Below are positions 18,345 to 28,900 of a stretch of DNA of 64,000 nucleotides, in pieces. Made by a program: the position numbers and the translations under genes. The first letter of the stretch is position 1. The number at the start of each line of letters is the position of its first letter. Source of the stretch: Pseudobdellovibrionaceae bacterium. GTDB lineage: Bacteria > Bdellovibrionota > Bdellovibrionia > Bdellovibrionales > UBA1609. The stretch is from assembly GCA_023954155.1 (NCBI GenBank), contig JAMLIO010000005.1:62001-126000 (forward strand). Reading direction: 5' to 3'. The notes under the pieces are model-generated. The model was not told where the DNA came from and searched no databases. It saw only the letters and a program-made list of their open reading frames with translations.

Positions 18345-19733
18345 ATGTGCCACACCAGACGCGCTTTTTTTATAATCTTAGCGGGGATCGCCCTTTGGCA
18401 GCCGTCCACTTTTGCGCAGTCTTTTCAGAATCTGATTTATAAATCGACCTCTTCAAATCTGGGTGAAACCGTTGATTTGCGTTTAGATAATTTTGTCTCT
18501 TCCCCCAGCAACGTCATTTCATCAGATCAAGACTTGATCTTTATGTTGCACTCACGCCGCAACGGGGATTTTGGCAGCGGGCTTTACAATTGGGATTTGG
18601 GTGGGCGTTATTCGCGTTACGAGAGATTTCAACTTTGGGTGAGAGAAGCTTACCTGTCTTCGGGTAAGATGAACATTTTGGGAAATGAATCCCGTTTGAG
18701 CCTAGGGCGTAAGTACTTTTCAAATCTTAAGTTAGATTCTGTGTGGAACTTAGGGGCTATGGAGTCTCAATTTCGTGGTGACCCTCTTGATCCTATCCAT
18801 CAGGGTTTAACAGGATTATTTTTTGATATGTCCCTTTCTTCGTCACTGAAGTTTAAACTTTTTGCGTCTGTGGTCAGCTTTCCTGATTTAGGTACAAGCT
18901 TTGATGTGAAAAACGGAGCTGTCAGTTCTACGAGTCCATGGTTTGTTTCGGCCCCTAGAACGGTGACTGTCAATGGGAATGAAGTGCCTTTGACCTACGA
19001 TCTTTCTATTTCCAATCAGTATGAGAAGCTCTTTCGTTTTTCCGCCATGACTGGGGTAGAGTGGTCTGGGGACACGGTGGACATCAATATCAATGCAGGG
19101 GTTTTGCCTTCAAGACGATGGACGTTGAATGTAAGACCGACAGCAGTAGTGAGAAATGGGGCTACGGAAGTCGTGGCCAATATCAATCCCGAACTTTTGA
19201 ATCGTATTGTGGGTTCGGTGTCTTTTGATAAAAAGATCGGCGAGGACTATGTGCTTTCTGGAGAGTACTTTGCTGAATCTTACCTAGAAGATATGACCGA
19301 AGGGGCCACGATCAATGATATGCAGTCCAATGCACGAGAAAGCTCTTTTCTGCACATGGGGTTGCAACGTCAGAACATCAGACTGGGCGATGTGGAGATT
19401 CAAACGGGGCTTCATTATATGCGTCGTCTGAAGCAGACTCTTTTAAATGTATTGCAAGATTTTGAGTACAACGATTTTAATTTTGACGAAGCCCTTTCAT
19501 TGCAAGTGGCTGCGGCCTATCAGCCTTGGAATTTACAAATGCAGTTCAAAGCTTTTTATGACTTCACATACCAGTCTATCCTGCTATCACCTCGAATTGA
19601 ATACCAAGCTCAGAAGGATCTGACTTTGTACTCACGTTTTGATCTGGTGGGCACCAACTCCACTGAAAGTTCTTTTTTGGGCAACCAAAAGGCCAACGAC
19701 AGATTTTTATTTGGGATGACCTATGCCATGTAG
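18345..19733 (+). CDS. Outer-membrane beta-barrel protein, second barrel/lipoprotein pair
   Basis: 462 residues. The ATG follows ctgaggact. The signal peptide ends near STFAQ. The mature sequence alternates polar and aromatic residues in strands of 8-12 residues, with short turns and longer loops. It shares with the first-pair barrel the block containing SPWF...P-R-T-V and the overall segment order, and ends in GMTYAM where the other ends in GVAYVF. The C-terminal Met is atypical, as the last residue of BAM substrates is usually Phe or Trp. The lipoprotein gene overlaps the stop by 11 bases, exactly as in the first pair. Confidence 0.75.
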   Translation: MCHTRRAFFIILAGIALWQPSTFAQSFQNLIYKSTSSNLGETVDLRLDNFVSSPSNVISSDQDLIFMLHSRRNGDFGSGLYNWDLGGRYSRYERFQLWVREAYLSSGKMNILGNESRLSLGRKYFSNLKLDSVWNLGAMESQFRGDPLDPIHQGLTGLFFDMSLSSSLKFKLFASVVSFPDLGTSFDVKNGAVSSTSPWFVSAPRTVTVNGNEVPLTYDLSISNQYEKLFRFSAMTGVEWSGDTVDININAGVLPSRRWTLNVRPTAVVRNGATEVVANINPELLNRIVGSVSFDKKIGEDYVLSGEYFAESYLEDMTEGATINDMQSNARESSFLHMGLQRQNIRLGDVEIQTGLHYMRRLKQTLLNVLQDFEYNDFNFDEALSLQVAAAYQPWNLQMQFKAFYDFTYQSILLSPRIEYQAQKDLTLYSRFDLVGTNSTESSFLGNQKANDRFLFGMTYAM

Positions 19734-22119
19734 TCAAAGTGTTAAACTCTTACTTCTTAGTATGAGCAGCGTGTTGCTGTTTTCCTCATGTAAATGGTTG
19801 GGTGAAGAAAGTTATAAAGCCAAAGCCATAGAAGTCGACAGTCAGCATGAGAACTGCTTTGTGGACTTTAATGAGTTTGTAAAAGATTATTTTTCTTCTA
19901 CCGTCACGGAAGAAAAAGTGAATACTTTTTTTAGCTGTGTGGAGCGTTCTATTGACGATTTTATGCGTAGAACATCAGAGTCGGACAAAGCTAAGGGCTA
20001 CAACGCCGAAGAGATTGCAAGACTTCTAGAGTCCTTTGTTTTAGATACTAAAGAAGGTGATGTGTACTCTCAGAGATTCCTTCTAGTAAAAAGAATGTTT
20101 GTAGGTGGGGATTCTGCGCACTTTAAAAGAGAAGAGTGGCAAAAGGTGAAAGTCCTCTGGCCCGTCATTCGCCAAGCAATTTTAGATACAAGACTTCTGA
20201 CTGATAGCTATTACTTTTATAATCAAGATAAAGAATACCATAAAGCCATCACCAAAAAGCAGGATCAATTTGCTCAGGCCCTAAGTGATCTGACAGACAA
20301 ATTGACTGCCGCAGGTGGGGAGATGAACACCGAAGAGCTTCTGTTCTTCAAAGACCAGATTTTGAGTATGCAAAGCCTACAAAGGTTTAAACCTGTTTTT
20401 GATGGACTATTTGATCTGTATATCTCTTTTTCTTCTTCTCAGCCCAAGAACTGGTCTAATGCGTTTAAATTTATTGAAAAGACTCTAAGAATCAATGCTC
20501 ATATTCGAAGATCAAAAATGGAAAAGGAGATCTTCACACCTAACAGTACGGTCTACTACGCCCTTGTGATCAAATCTATTGTGGATACTGTGGACTATGC
20601 TCACGAGCTGAACTGGGACAATCCTATAGAGCAAAAGGCCATCGAAGACGTGGTGGTGGGACTCTATGAATCAAAAATTTTATTTAAAAATGTTCAGTCG
20701 CGCAGTGATTTTTTGACTGCTGTAAGAAAGATGGGGGCCAACCTCTTTACTGCACAGTATGACGACAAATGGAGTGTCACTAAAGAAGACGTGCTGTTTT
20801 TCAAATATAAGTTTAACACTTGGATGCTGACTTTATCTAAGGTTTTAGAAGAATATAATGACAGAAGCTTTATGTCAGAATACACAGATTTGACTTATGA
20901 TATTGATTACATCAAGGACCCTGATACAGTGGCTGGAGAGCTGTACCAAGAGGTGGTTTTAAAGTCTAAAATTTATAACCCTATGTTCAGTGATGTTTTT
21001 AGTTATAAATCTCACTTTGTAAGTGCACCAGAAAAAAGTATTCGTTCATCCACTCATGGTGTTTTAAATCACTTTTATCAGGGTAATTTAGCCAACATCG
21101 TGTCGTTCTTTTTTGACTCTTATGGAAAGCAAAAGTCTATAGCGCACGAAGTGGATAAACTGGTGACAGAAAACACAGTGGACCGTGTGTACCGCGATAT
21201 CCGGCCGATTACAGTGGCTGAAGGGATCATCAATCCTCTGTCATGCTCTTCGGGTTCAAGATCCTTTTTGGAAGCCAATATCTTTTCTTATTCGGGCAAT
21301 GGGGATAGTAAAGTTGATATGTATGAAGGGATTCAGTGGTTTGCCTCTATCCTTTCGGCAAGTACGACATCCCGAGATGTTTATCGTGGGGCTTTAGACA
21401 GTGGATGTGCCATCCCTGGAACATCGAAGTATCAAAATTTCGCTTATATTGATGCCACCTGTTTTAAAGACTACTTTAAGAAAGATTATTCTAAGCATCT
21501 ATACCATATCCCTGGGTTTTTAAATTTTATCAATGCAGGGGATTTTGATAAGTTTTATAACCAATACTTTAGCATGGTTAGAACATGTAAAAATAACGAG
21601 CTTCCATTTAGTTTTGATGAAGTTCAGTACGCTGTCGCTCTATTACAATATATAGAAACTCTATTTGAAGTGTACGATACAGAAGCTTCAGAATGGTACT
21701 TCTTTACACGTCAGAAGAACAACGAGCTTGAGTTTTCTGAGTTGTGGACTGCTTTTCATGATAGATTCAAAGATGTGGTCAAACGCCTTGGTGAGGCCCA
21801 AGCGGGCACAGAGCTTTCAGATATGGTTGTCGAGCACATTTACCGTAAGCTGATCACAGACAAAAAAATGCCTTATACACCTGATGGCACTTGGGATTCG
21901 GCAATGTGGTTTATAGGCAGTCGTAGCTTGACTGACCCTCCTCCGTATAATCGTTTAGACATCTATGAAATTTTTGACAGTGTACTGACAGCCATTTCAG
22001 GAACAGGTGGCAAGGTCACCAGTGAGTACTGCCAGTCTGTTAAATTGGCTTGGGAAGAGTATAAACTTAACAATACCTTCTACGTCAAAGAGCCTGTGGG
22101 CGCGTGTACGGCGGACTAG
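19723..22119 (+). CDS. Large lipoprotein, second pair, paralogue of the 16008 product
   Basis: 798 residues with a lipoprotein signal (LLFSSC, Cys23). A loop SGNGDSKVDMYE (residues 524-535) fits the EF-hand pattern except that position 1 is Ser, so calcium binding is possible but weaker than in the first-pair protein. Shared features with that protein are an N-terminal Cys-rich region with IDDFMRR and GGDS, a central EAN-x-F...YEG-x-x-WFA segment, and a C-terminal YIETLFEVYD region. The start ATG lies within the barrel stop region. I do not recognise the family. The pair is best read as a duplicated two-gene operon. Confidence 0.75.
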   Translation: MPCSQSVKLLLLSMSSVLLFSSCKWLGEESYKAKAIEVDSQHENCFVDFNEFVKDYFSSTVTEEKVNTFFSCVERSIDDFMRRTSESDKAKGYNAEEIARLLESFVLDTKEGDVYSQRFLLVKRMFVGGDSAHFKREEWQKVKVLWPVIRQAILDTRLLTDSYYFYNQDKEYHKAITKKQDQFAQALSDLTDKLTAAGGEMNTEELLFFKDQILSMQSLQRFKPVFDGLFDLYISFSSSQPKNWSNAFKFIEKTLRINAHIRRSKMEKEIFTPNSTVYYALVIKSIVDTVDYAHELNWDNPIEQKAIEDVVVGLYESKILFKNVQSRSDFLTAVRKMGANLFTAQYDDKWSVTKEDVLFFKYKFNTWMLTLSKVLEEYNDRSFMSEYTDLTYDIDYIKDPDTVAGELYQEVVLKSKIYNPMFSDVFSYKSHFVSAPEKSIRSSTHGVLNHFYQGNLANIVSFFFDSYGKQKSIAHEVDKLVTENTVDRVYRDIRPITVAEGIINPLSCSSGSRSFLEANIFSYSGNGDSKVDMYEGIQWFASILSASTTSRDVYRGALDSGCAIPGTSKYQNFAYIDATCFKDYFKKDYSKHLYHIPGFLNFINAGDFDKFYNQYFSMVRTCKNNELPFSFDEVQYAVALLQYIETLFEVYDTEASEWYFFTRQKNNELEFSELWTAFHDRFKDVVKRLGEAQAGTELSDMVVEHIYRKLITDKKMPYTPDGTWDSAMWFIGSRSLTDPPPYNRLDIYEIFDSVLTAISGTGGKVTSEYCQSVKLAWEEYKLNNTFYVKEPVGACTAD

Positions 22120-22307
22120 ATCATTTTTCAGACTTCGATGACATTTTTGATCACCTCCTTCTGTAAGAGATTTACAGGAATAAAATTCAATTCCCCTTCA
22201 TTTCAAAAATAAAGACGTTTAAGGCAAATTTGAAAACGGCCTTAGGATTGCTCTGTATTTTCTTATGTTAGCACGCAGTTAGTTATGAAGCTGACAAGAG
22301 ATATAAG

Positions 22308-22334
22308 CTCTAAGCCAGAGGGATGTGCTTAGAG
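22308..22334 (+). promoter_or_regulatory. Leader hairpin just upstream of the 22354 gene
   Basis: CTCTAAGC (22308-22315) and GCTTAGAG (22327-22334) are perfect inverted copies. The hairpin ends about 7 bases before the ribosome binding site cggagg, so it would lie in the 5-prime leader and could influence translation or mRNA stability. Confidence 0.4.
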
Positions 22335-22353
22335 AGTTTGCACGGAGGAAGAA

Positions 22354-22788
22354 ATGGGAACAATAAAAGTATGTTTACTTAGTCTTTTGATGATGATGCC
22401 AATCAGCTCTTGGGCCTGTGACAATCAGGGAAGTTTGATTGAGGGATTTTTACAAAGAAACAAGCATTGGGTCGAGGTGGAAAATCAACACTCTACAAAC
22501 ATCGCAAAAAGAAACCCAATACTGATTGATATCAACTTTAGAAATCCAGAGAAGAGTAAAATTTTAACATTCAAGAACCAAAATGATCTCTTAGGCGCTA
22601 TCAAAAGTAGAGATTACTCTGCAGGTGAAGAGCAACTGTCTTCCATCAATAGCATCTGTTTAAAGAACAATGTTTTAGAAATTAAAAGTAATCAAGGTGA
22701 TGCCAAATTATTCTATACGGGCAAAGTCTTAAATGCCGAAGTCAGATACGGAATTTTTGGCAGCACGTTTTACTTTAAGAAGCACTAA
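22354..22788 (+). CDS. Small secreted protein of unknown function
   Basis: 144 residues with a signal peptide ending near SSWA (about residue 21). The ATG is preceded by an excellent ribosome binding site (cacggaggaagaa). The mature part has two cysteines (22 and about 101), a hydrophobic C-terminal half and a basic end. It is convergent with the next gene, only 6 bases apart. No family is recognised. It sits between the second and third barrel/lipoprotein operons but on its own transcript. Confidence 0.65.
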   Translation: MGTIKVCLLSLLMMMPISSWACDNQGSLIEGFLQRNKHWVEVENQHSTNIAKRNPILIDINFRNPEKSKILTFKNQNDLLGAIKSRDYSAGEEQLSSINSICLKNNVLEIKSNQGDAKLFYTGKVLNAEVRYGIFGSTFYFKKH

Positions 22789-22794
22789 TGTCTT

Positions 22795-24111
22795 TTAGAG
22801 GTTCTGCCTAGCGACGGTCCACTTGGACACAATGTCGTGTCCAATCCACCAGACGGCATCACCTAAGTCATAAGACTTGTCTAACATGAGGCCACCGCAG
22901 GCCTTAAATACAATTTCACTTAAGTCCGCAGTGCATAGATTTTTAGAGTCTGTGTGCATGTCCATCAGCTCAGCTGAAGCGCGTTTCATTCTGTCCATTT
23001 GCTCAGGCTGATTGTGAGTAGGCCATTTGTTAAATTCACTTTCAAAATCTTTAGTGTCCGCATTCAAATACTTTTGCACATAAGCTTCGATGTCTTGCAA
23101 AGTGTATCCTTCTTTAAGTTTGCTTTGGCTTTCTTTAAAAAGCGGATGACTAGGACTGAGTCCCTCATGTCTTAAAGCCGTAAGAAGGGGATAGAGACAC
23201 ACCTCAATGCCTAAAAAGACACTGCTAGAGTTAGTTAAAATTTCTGGCGCATTAAAGACCGAGGCTTGAATGTTTTGTTTTAATGAGTCTTCAGCAATGG
23301 TTTCTAATTTGATCTTCGCCCAACCTTGCAGGTAAGGAGAATAGCTTTGCCAGATGTAATCATCTTTGGATTCCACATAAGTATCACAACCATGATAGCC
23401 ATAAGCCACATAAGACACCTTAAAGCCTTCTTTAGTCTTTTTCTCTCTTAGAGCTTGGGTTTCATCAATAAGAATTTGGTAAGTGTTAGCTGTCACCTCA
23501 TCAAAAGAACGATCACACAGGTATCCAAGATCCGTATTCCAAAACTCTTCTGAAGATTGGTATCTGTCACCACTGCCTTTAAAGATTTTATTTAAACAAG
23601 GCATGATGATTTTCGCACGTGGAATGCCTCCTGCCATAGTGTGAGCAAAAACAATGTGTCCCTCTAAAGGGATGTCTTTTTCTAGGGTTTTAATCATATC
23701 TGCTGTGCGAGCTTTAAAGTCTTTGCGACTTTGTAGAATGATGTCTTCAAGCTCTTTTCTGTCTACAGCGACTTTATCCCACTCGCTCATCTTGTAACCA
23801 GAGATCTTGTCTACTAAGGTTTGTCCATCAGACCAGGGAATAAGATCAAAGCCCGCTTCAAGAGGAACATTGACGAGTGGGGTCTGCTGCTTTTCTTTAA
23901 GTTCTTCAGGGGTTAAGGGGCGAAGCTTTTGGGTGTCAGCATCACGGCGACCTACGGTGGTGTAGACCACCTTCATGCCTTTGCGCTCGGCCTCTTCGAT
24001 CAGACCGTTGACGTAACCACGACTGAAAACCTCACCGAACACCACAAGCGTGTCCTTAGGGCCATAGTTTGCAGAAAGGGGAAGTTGTCTAAGGGGATTA
24101 AACTTTGCCAT
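22795..24111 (-). CDS. Conserved cytoplasmic protein with Rossmann-like N-terminus; possibly FabMG-type enoyl-ACP reductase family
   Basis: 438 residues with no signal peptide. The N-terminal segment TLVVFGEVFSRGYVNGLIEEA, followed by KVVYTTVGRRD, looks like the first strand-helix-strand of a nucleotide-binding Rossmann fold. Other blocks that look conserved are HTMAGGIPRAK, YGYHGCDTY, and a C-terminal ACGGLMLDK. I have a weak recollection of similar proteins being named enoyl-ACP reductase FabMG family in spirochaetes and Bdellovibrio. I cannot confirm this, so the enzymatic role is unproven. It is encoded alone on the minus strand, interrupting the barrel/lipoprotein block. Confidence 0.55.
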   Translation of the reverse strand: MAKFNPLRQLPLSANYGPKDTLVVFGEVFSRGYVNGLIEEAERKGMKVVYTTVGRRDADTQKLRPLTPEELKEKQQTPLVNVPLEAGFDLIPWSDGQTLVDKISGYKMSEWDKVAVDRKELEDIILQSRKDFKARTADMIKTLEKDIPLEGHIVFAHTMAGGIPRAKIIMPCLNKIFKGSGDRYQSSEEFWNTDLGYLCDRSFDEVTANTYQILIDETQALREKKTKEGFKVSYVAYGYHGCDTYVESKDDYIWQSYSPYLQGWAKIKLETIAEDSLKQNIQASVFNAPEILTNSSSVFLGIEVCLYPLLTALRHEGLSPSHPLFKESQSKLKEGYTLQDIEAYVQKYLNADTKDFESEFNKWPTHNQPEQMDRMKRASAELMDMHTDSKNLCTADLSEIVFKACGGLMLDKSYDLGDAVWWIGHDIVSKWTVARQNL

Positions 24112-24717
24112 ATTGTCAGCTCCTATAAGTGCTCATGTTCAAATCTATGAGTTGAATGATTTTGAGTCGAGATTCAACCTATAAATTCTTAAAAATTTCC
24201 TACCACCATATTGGAATTTGAGTATAAAAGACAGCTTAAGTGCGCCACAGGCAAAGCCCTAAGGGAGCATGTGAAAATGCTCATCAATACAGCCCTTAAA
24301 GTTGTCCCATAATTCGAGCATAAATTATTATGATTTTGTCAGGACCTGCTTAAAGTATCCATACTGTAATAATTTCAATCTGAGCATATATTAAGCTATA
24401 TAGCCTTTCATATCTAATATATTTGATTTGGTCTAATTTTATGGATTTTAAGAATCTGTACAAATTTTAAAATATCCTAAAAAAACAACAATTTAGAACC
24501 TAATCATGTAATTTTTTAGGTTTATTTTTCACGGTTTTTTTGGTTCTTATAGGGTCTGTGAGTACATGCAGTGACTATTTTTGTCTTCAAAAGCAAGGGT
24601 CACTCTCAAAATGGCAATTTTAGATTTTAGAAAAGGATATATTCGATTTGAGTGCTAAAGGCTTGAGAATACTTCTTGAATCATAAATCTAAGATAAAGA
24701 CTGAAAGAGGGAGAGAC
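24112..24717. other. 606-base AT-rich intergenic region before the third barrel operon
   Basis: No open frame with a credible start is seen. A short perfect hairpin GAGCAT/ATGCTC occurs at 24265-24282 and several A/T tracts follow. It separates two divergently read genes, so it should carry promoters for both. I cannot pick a convincing -35/-10 pair. Confidence 0.5.
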
Positions 24718-25974
24718 TTGAAAACGCTAGTGAGGACCGCTTTTGTTATGGGACCTAAACTTAGAGCTATGGTGCATGGCTTTAAGGGCCTTCTCACACC
24801 TGCAAAAATCCTATTCCTTACCCTCACTTTCTCTGCGACCACGTCATGGGCTTACAATGACTTTCTGTTTAGAACCAGTTCTTTTTCCAGAGAATCCAGA
24901 AAAGACTTTCAAAAATTTGATCAAGACGATCGCTTAATGCTTAACTGGTCTTTGCGATCTGCGGGTGAGTCTTATGCTGACCAGATTGATGAAGATTTTG
25001 TTTATGCTGTAGGTGGCCGTTCAGAGATCAAATACCGCCTGTTAGATCGTTTGATTTTTACCACGACCATTGACGTTCAATTTAGAAGTGGACGTGTGCA
25101 GTCGCGCTTTGGAGAATTTACTCCAAGCGGAATCTACCTGCACTATGGTTATTTTGATTTAGATATTTTGAATGATGATATGTTTCATCTGATGTTTGGA
25201 ACTTTAGATCAAAGAAGAGTCTTTTCGGGTTTTGTTATGGCTCAACGATCTTTTCCTGGTTTAGAGGAAAGAGTGAACATCAAAGCTATGGACGGAAAAA
25301 TGCTGTACAGGTTTTCTACGCAGCAGGTGATTCCTACGTCTTACACTTTTAATACAGAGTTAGTGGCTAAAGAAGAACTTCCCACTTTATTTTCTGCTGT
25401 GGCCAGTGCGACTTATGAAAGCGGAAGAAGTTATGATATGAGTGCCTACGTTGGTGGCTTTAGCTATAACAATTTACCCTCTAAGGTGGCCGACTCTTCT
25501 CGATTCTTAGGCAACAGCGTGATAGGGACAGGGGCTGCCAGTCAGTTCATTTTTGGTTTTGAAGGCTGGATGGCAGGTATTGCGGGAAGATACGATTTTA
25601 ACCGCGACATCGCCGTGGGGTTTAGTCTTGATATGCTAGAAAACACCAGCGCTCCTGATACGTTTAACCAAGCGCAGATGATTCGTGTATTTGCCTCTAG
25701 ACGTCTTAATGCTGATCTGGGCTTAGATTTTAACGTTGGCAATTACTTTGTCGAATCTGACGCCGTTCCTGGATATTACACATCTACGGTTATGGGAAAC
25801 ACAAATAGAAAAGGGAATTTTGTGGAGCTGGGTCTAGAGTGGATTCCTAAAAAAGTACGTGTGTCAGGTAGATATGTAAAAGCGGATTTGATTAACAAAG
25901 ACACTTCGGGCCGTCAGTATGATGCAGATATTATTACGATACATTTGGAGACATCTTATGATCGCCTCTTCTAA
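24718..25974 (+). CDS. Outer-membrane beta-barrel protein, third barrel/lipoprotein pair
   Basis: 418 residues from TTG 24718, chosen because gagggagagac lies just upstream. Other in-frame starts are TTG 24676, GTG 24730 and ATG 24748. The hydrophobic signal ends at TTSWA. The mature protein has barrel-like alternation (for example YRLLDRLIFTTTIDVQF) and ends with Phe. Similarity to the two other barrels in the block is not obvious, so it may be a different barrel family in the same arrangement. The lipoprotein gene overlaps its last 17 bases. Confidence 0.7.
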   Translation: MKTLVRTAFVMGPKLRAMVHGFKGLLTPAKILFLTLTFSATTSWAYNDFLFRTSSFSRESRKDFQKFDQDDRLMLNWSLRSAGESYADQIDEDFVYAVGGRSEIKYRLLDRLIFTTTIDVQFRSGRVQSRFGEFTPSGIYLHYGYFDLDILNDDMFHLMFGTLDQRRVFSGFVMAQRSFPGLEERVNIKAMDGKMLYRFSTQQVIPTSYTFNTELVAKEELPTLFSAVASATYESGRSYDMSAYVGGFSYNNLPSKVADSSRFLGNSVIGTGAASQFIFGFEGWMAGIAGRYDFNRDIAVGFSLDMLENTSAPDTFNQAQMIRVFASRRLNADLGLDFNVGNYFVESDAVPGYYTSTVMGNTNRKGNFVELGLEWIPKKVRVSGRYVKADLINKDTSGRQYDADIITIHLETSYDRLF

Positions 25975-28900
25975 AGCTCTTTTGAAACACACACACATTT
26001 TTGCAGCTCTAATTCTGGGCGTGCTTGTGCTGACTACGGGATGTATGAGACATAAAACTCATGACCCTAAAGTCAAAGCCGAATTGGTCTTTGGTGACAA
26101 TGCGGACTTTGATATTTTAAAAGTGGATGCAAGGCCCCTCAACCAAGAGAACAGTTTATATAAAGCTCAAGGTTGGAAAGTTCCTTATTATAAAAATTAT
26201 GAATTTATTGTGACCTTACGTGACGGTCTGCAAGGACGAAGTCTACGTGATTTTAGATTCGAGGTGCTTGAAGCGTCTGGGAAGCCCGTGTGTGATGCAA
26301 GATCCACTGGAGAAACACCAAAGTGTGAGTTCACCGCTAATGCGGCCAGCGAGATCCGTTGGACAGAATCTATTCCCTACGATTTCTTTAAGCGCGACAG
26401 TCAGTCTGCACTTTTAGCAAGAAAGATCAAAGGTACAGGCAGTCGTACGGGGCAAAGAACCGTAGTGCTTGAGATCAATCCATGGTCAACATTAAGAGGT
26501 TTAAGTGTTCCTGAAGTGAGGGATATCACTTTTAACCTCAGTGAAGAGCAAGCCAAGATGCTCAAAGAGGCAAGCTATGATCCTTACGGAGCCTTAAAGA
26601 TTTCTGGTAACAACCCTGAACAAAAAGCCAAAGTGATCATTGATAGTATTGGCACGCAAGTGATCCAGTCCATTGAACCCTTTGTGGCTATGAGATCAGA
26701 CTCCGCCATTCAGCAGTCACTAGATGATCGTGAAGAAGGCAGTTTAAGATTTCAAAATTTGGTGTACAGCAGATACAGTAAGAACGAGTTTGTCAGTCGT
26801 CAAAAAGATGCGGGTCTTGAAGGTGACTTTACCTTCTTACGTAAGGAAGGCACTGGCAATAAGGCTGTGTATGTGTATGAAGACATCGACAGTTCACAAA
26901 ATATTGATGGTCTGAAATTCAACTTTGATCTTAAGATGAATTTAAAATATGAGTATCAAACTCCAGAGGGAGTCACTCAAAATAAACCTTTAATGGATGG
27001 ACGTTTTAGAGTTTTATCCCAATTAGTCCTTGAGCCATCAAGTGGTGCAGACCCTATTATTCTGACCCCTAATATGAACGCCATTGTAGGTGAGATTTTT
27101 GAAGGTAAGTTATTTGCCAACTATCAAGCGATTATCCCGTATCTACCTTCAACAGGAAATATTAAATTAGCTGTTCGTTTGATCCCATTGGGTGTAGAAG
27201 ATCAGCTTTCTTATGTGGATTACTTGTACACTCTGGGGCCTTATAAGAGTCTGATTGGTCGTATGGGTGATTTATATCCCGATGAGCGTACGATTAAAAG
27301 AATCTTTAACTATGATGAGTATATAGCAAGAGCCACAGGTGGTAATGAGGCCATCAATAATGGCTATGCTTATAAAATCAGAGACTACAGTTTTGGTACT
27401 ATGAACATTAAATTCAGTACAGTCGAAGCGGGTGAAACGGCTTCGCAAAGAACTGTGATCTTTAGAGTCAGTGCGAAAGTTTACGATGAAGCTACAGGCT
27501 CAACAGCAGCTCCTAATACGCCTTTTGAAATTGTGTCTTTGCATACAGGTATTTCTAATCCCACGGATAAAACAAAGTGGAAGTTTATGAAGATCACAAA
27601 TGCCAAAGACGTTAAGGATCCTAGTCGTGTGAATCGTGATGGCGAAATCTTTTGGTATGATAAAATGTCTCACAAGTATTACCATCGTGAAAAGTTGGTT
27701 GAGAGAAGAGTTTTTATTGCCAGATGGAAGCCTGAATTTGAATCTGGAAATTTTGATTTTGTTGAAGAAGTGAAAAATTTTGTTGAGGGTAAACCCACTT
27801 CAAAAGGCGTGAACATTCAAGAGCTTAAGATGTACATCAACCCATGGGATGAAAGATTCGGAACCTTTGGTACGGATGCTAGCATTGCCTCGGAATCCTT
27901 TATTAAAAATATTGAAGGTCGTGAAAAAATTGAATCACGTTTCTTTATTGGGAATTTCAGATATGAAACTTTACGTTTTAGATATGAAATTGGTAAATCC
28001 ATGGATCTTAACGTTAAAAAGACGGTGCTTTTGACGTTAGACCCCTTGGTGCTTAGATACTCTTCGATTCTGCAAGGGATCAATGCTGTAGATCGCATTC
28101 GTGACGGATTTTATATTCTTAAGGCAGCTCTGCAAAAGGACTATCTTGATCCTGCGGCCAGAGACTATGTTCTGCAACCAGAACCTGTCGATGCCGCCGA
28201 AGAGCTTTTAGATGAAAGAGACATGCGTGAGATCGTGGTGGATGCTCCTCCTGGAGACAGTAAACTTATGTATGGAGATGACTATGTGGGAACTCAGCAT
28301 GGAATTCCTTACGGTGATCCCAGACGTAAACGTTCGATCAGTTTTGTTAAAAAACTGGTGCGTGTGAACTCTGGTCGAATCATTACTCCTATTGAATTTT
28401 CTATTGAAGATTTACGTTTAATGAGAATCAGATCACAAATCTTTGTGCAACTGCAACTGGTCAATCAAGTGAAATTGCAAGTGGTGAACATTGTTAAAGA
28501 ACGTTTTGAAAAGATCTTTCAATTTGAAACAGGAAAAGTCAGCCCTATTCTTGCTAAGTTATCTGAACAAGATCAAACTCTGATTAAGTTTCAAATGCAA
28601 AAAGTCTTAGATGCTATTGCAGATAGTATTGATGATGACATTTATATCACTCAAGTCGAAGATCTTGAAAAGATCATTCAAGACCCTAAGGTGATCTCTG
28701 CTATGGATGATCTTGAGCGCTCGAAATTAGGATACTTACTTAAGGATGTTTTGATTGATCTTAAGCGTGAGTTTGAATCTAAGATTGCCTCGACGATCGC
28801 TGTTACTGATGACACACTTTCAGAAGTCGTAGACGAAAGAAATCAAGAGCTGGCGGAGCGTGAGCAAGTGGCTACGGAAGCCGCACGCCTTGCCGCAGAG

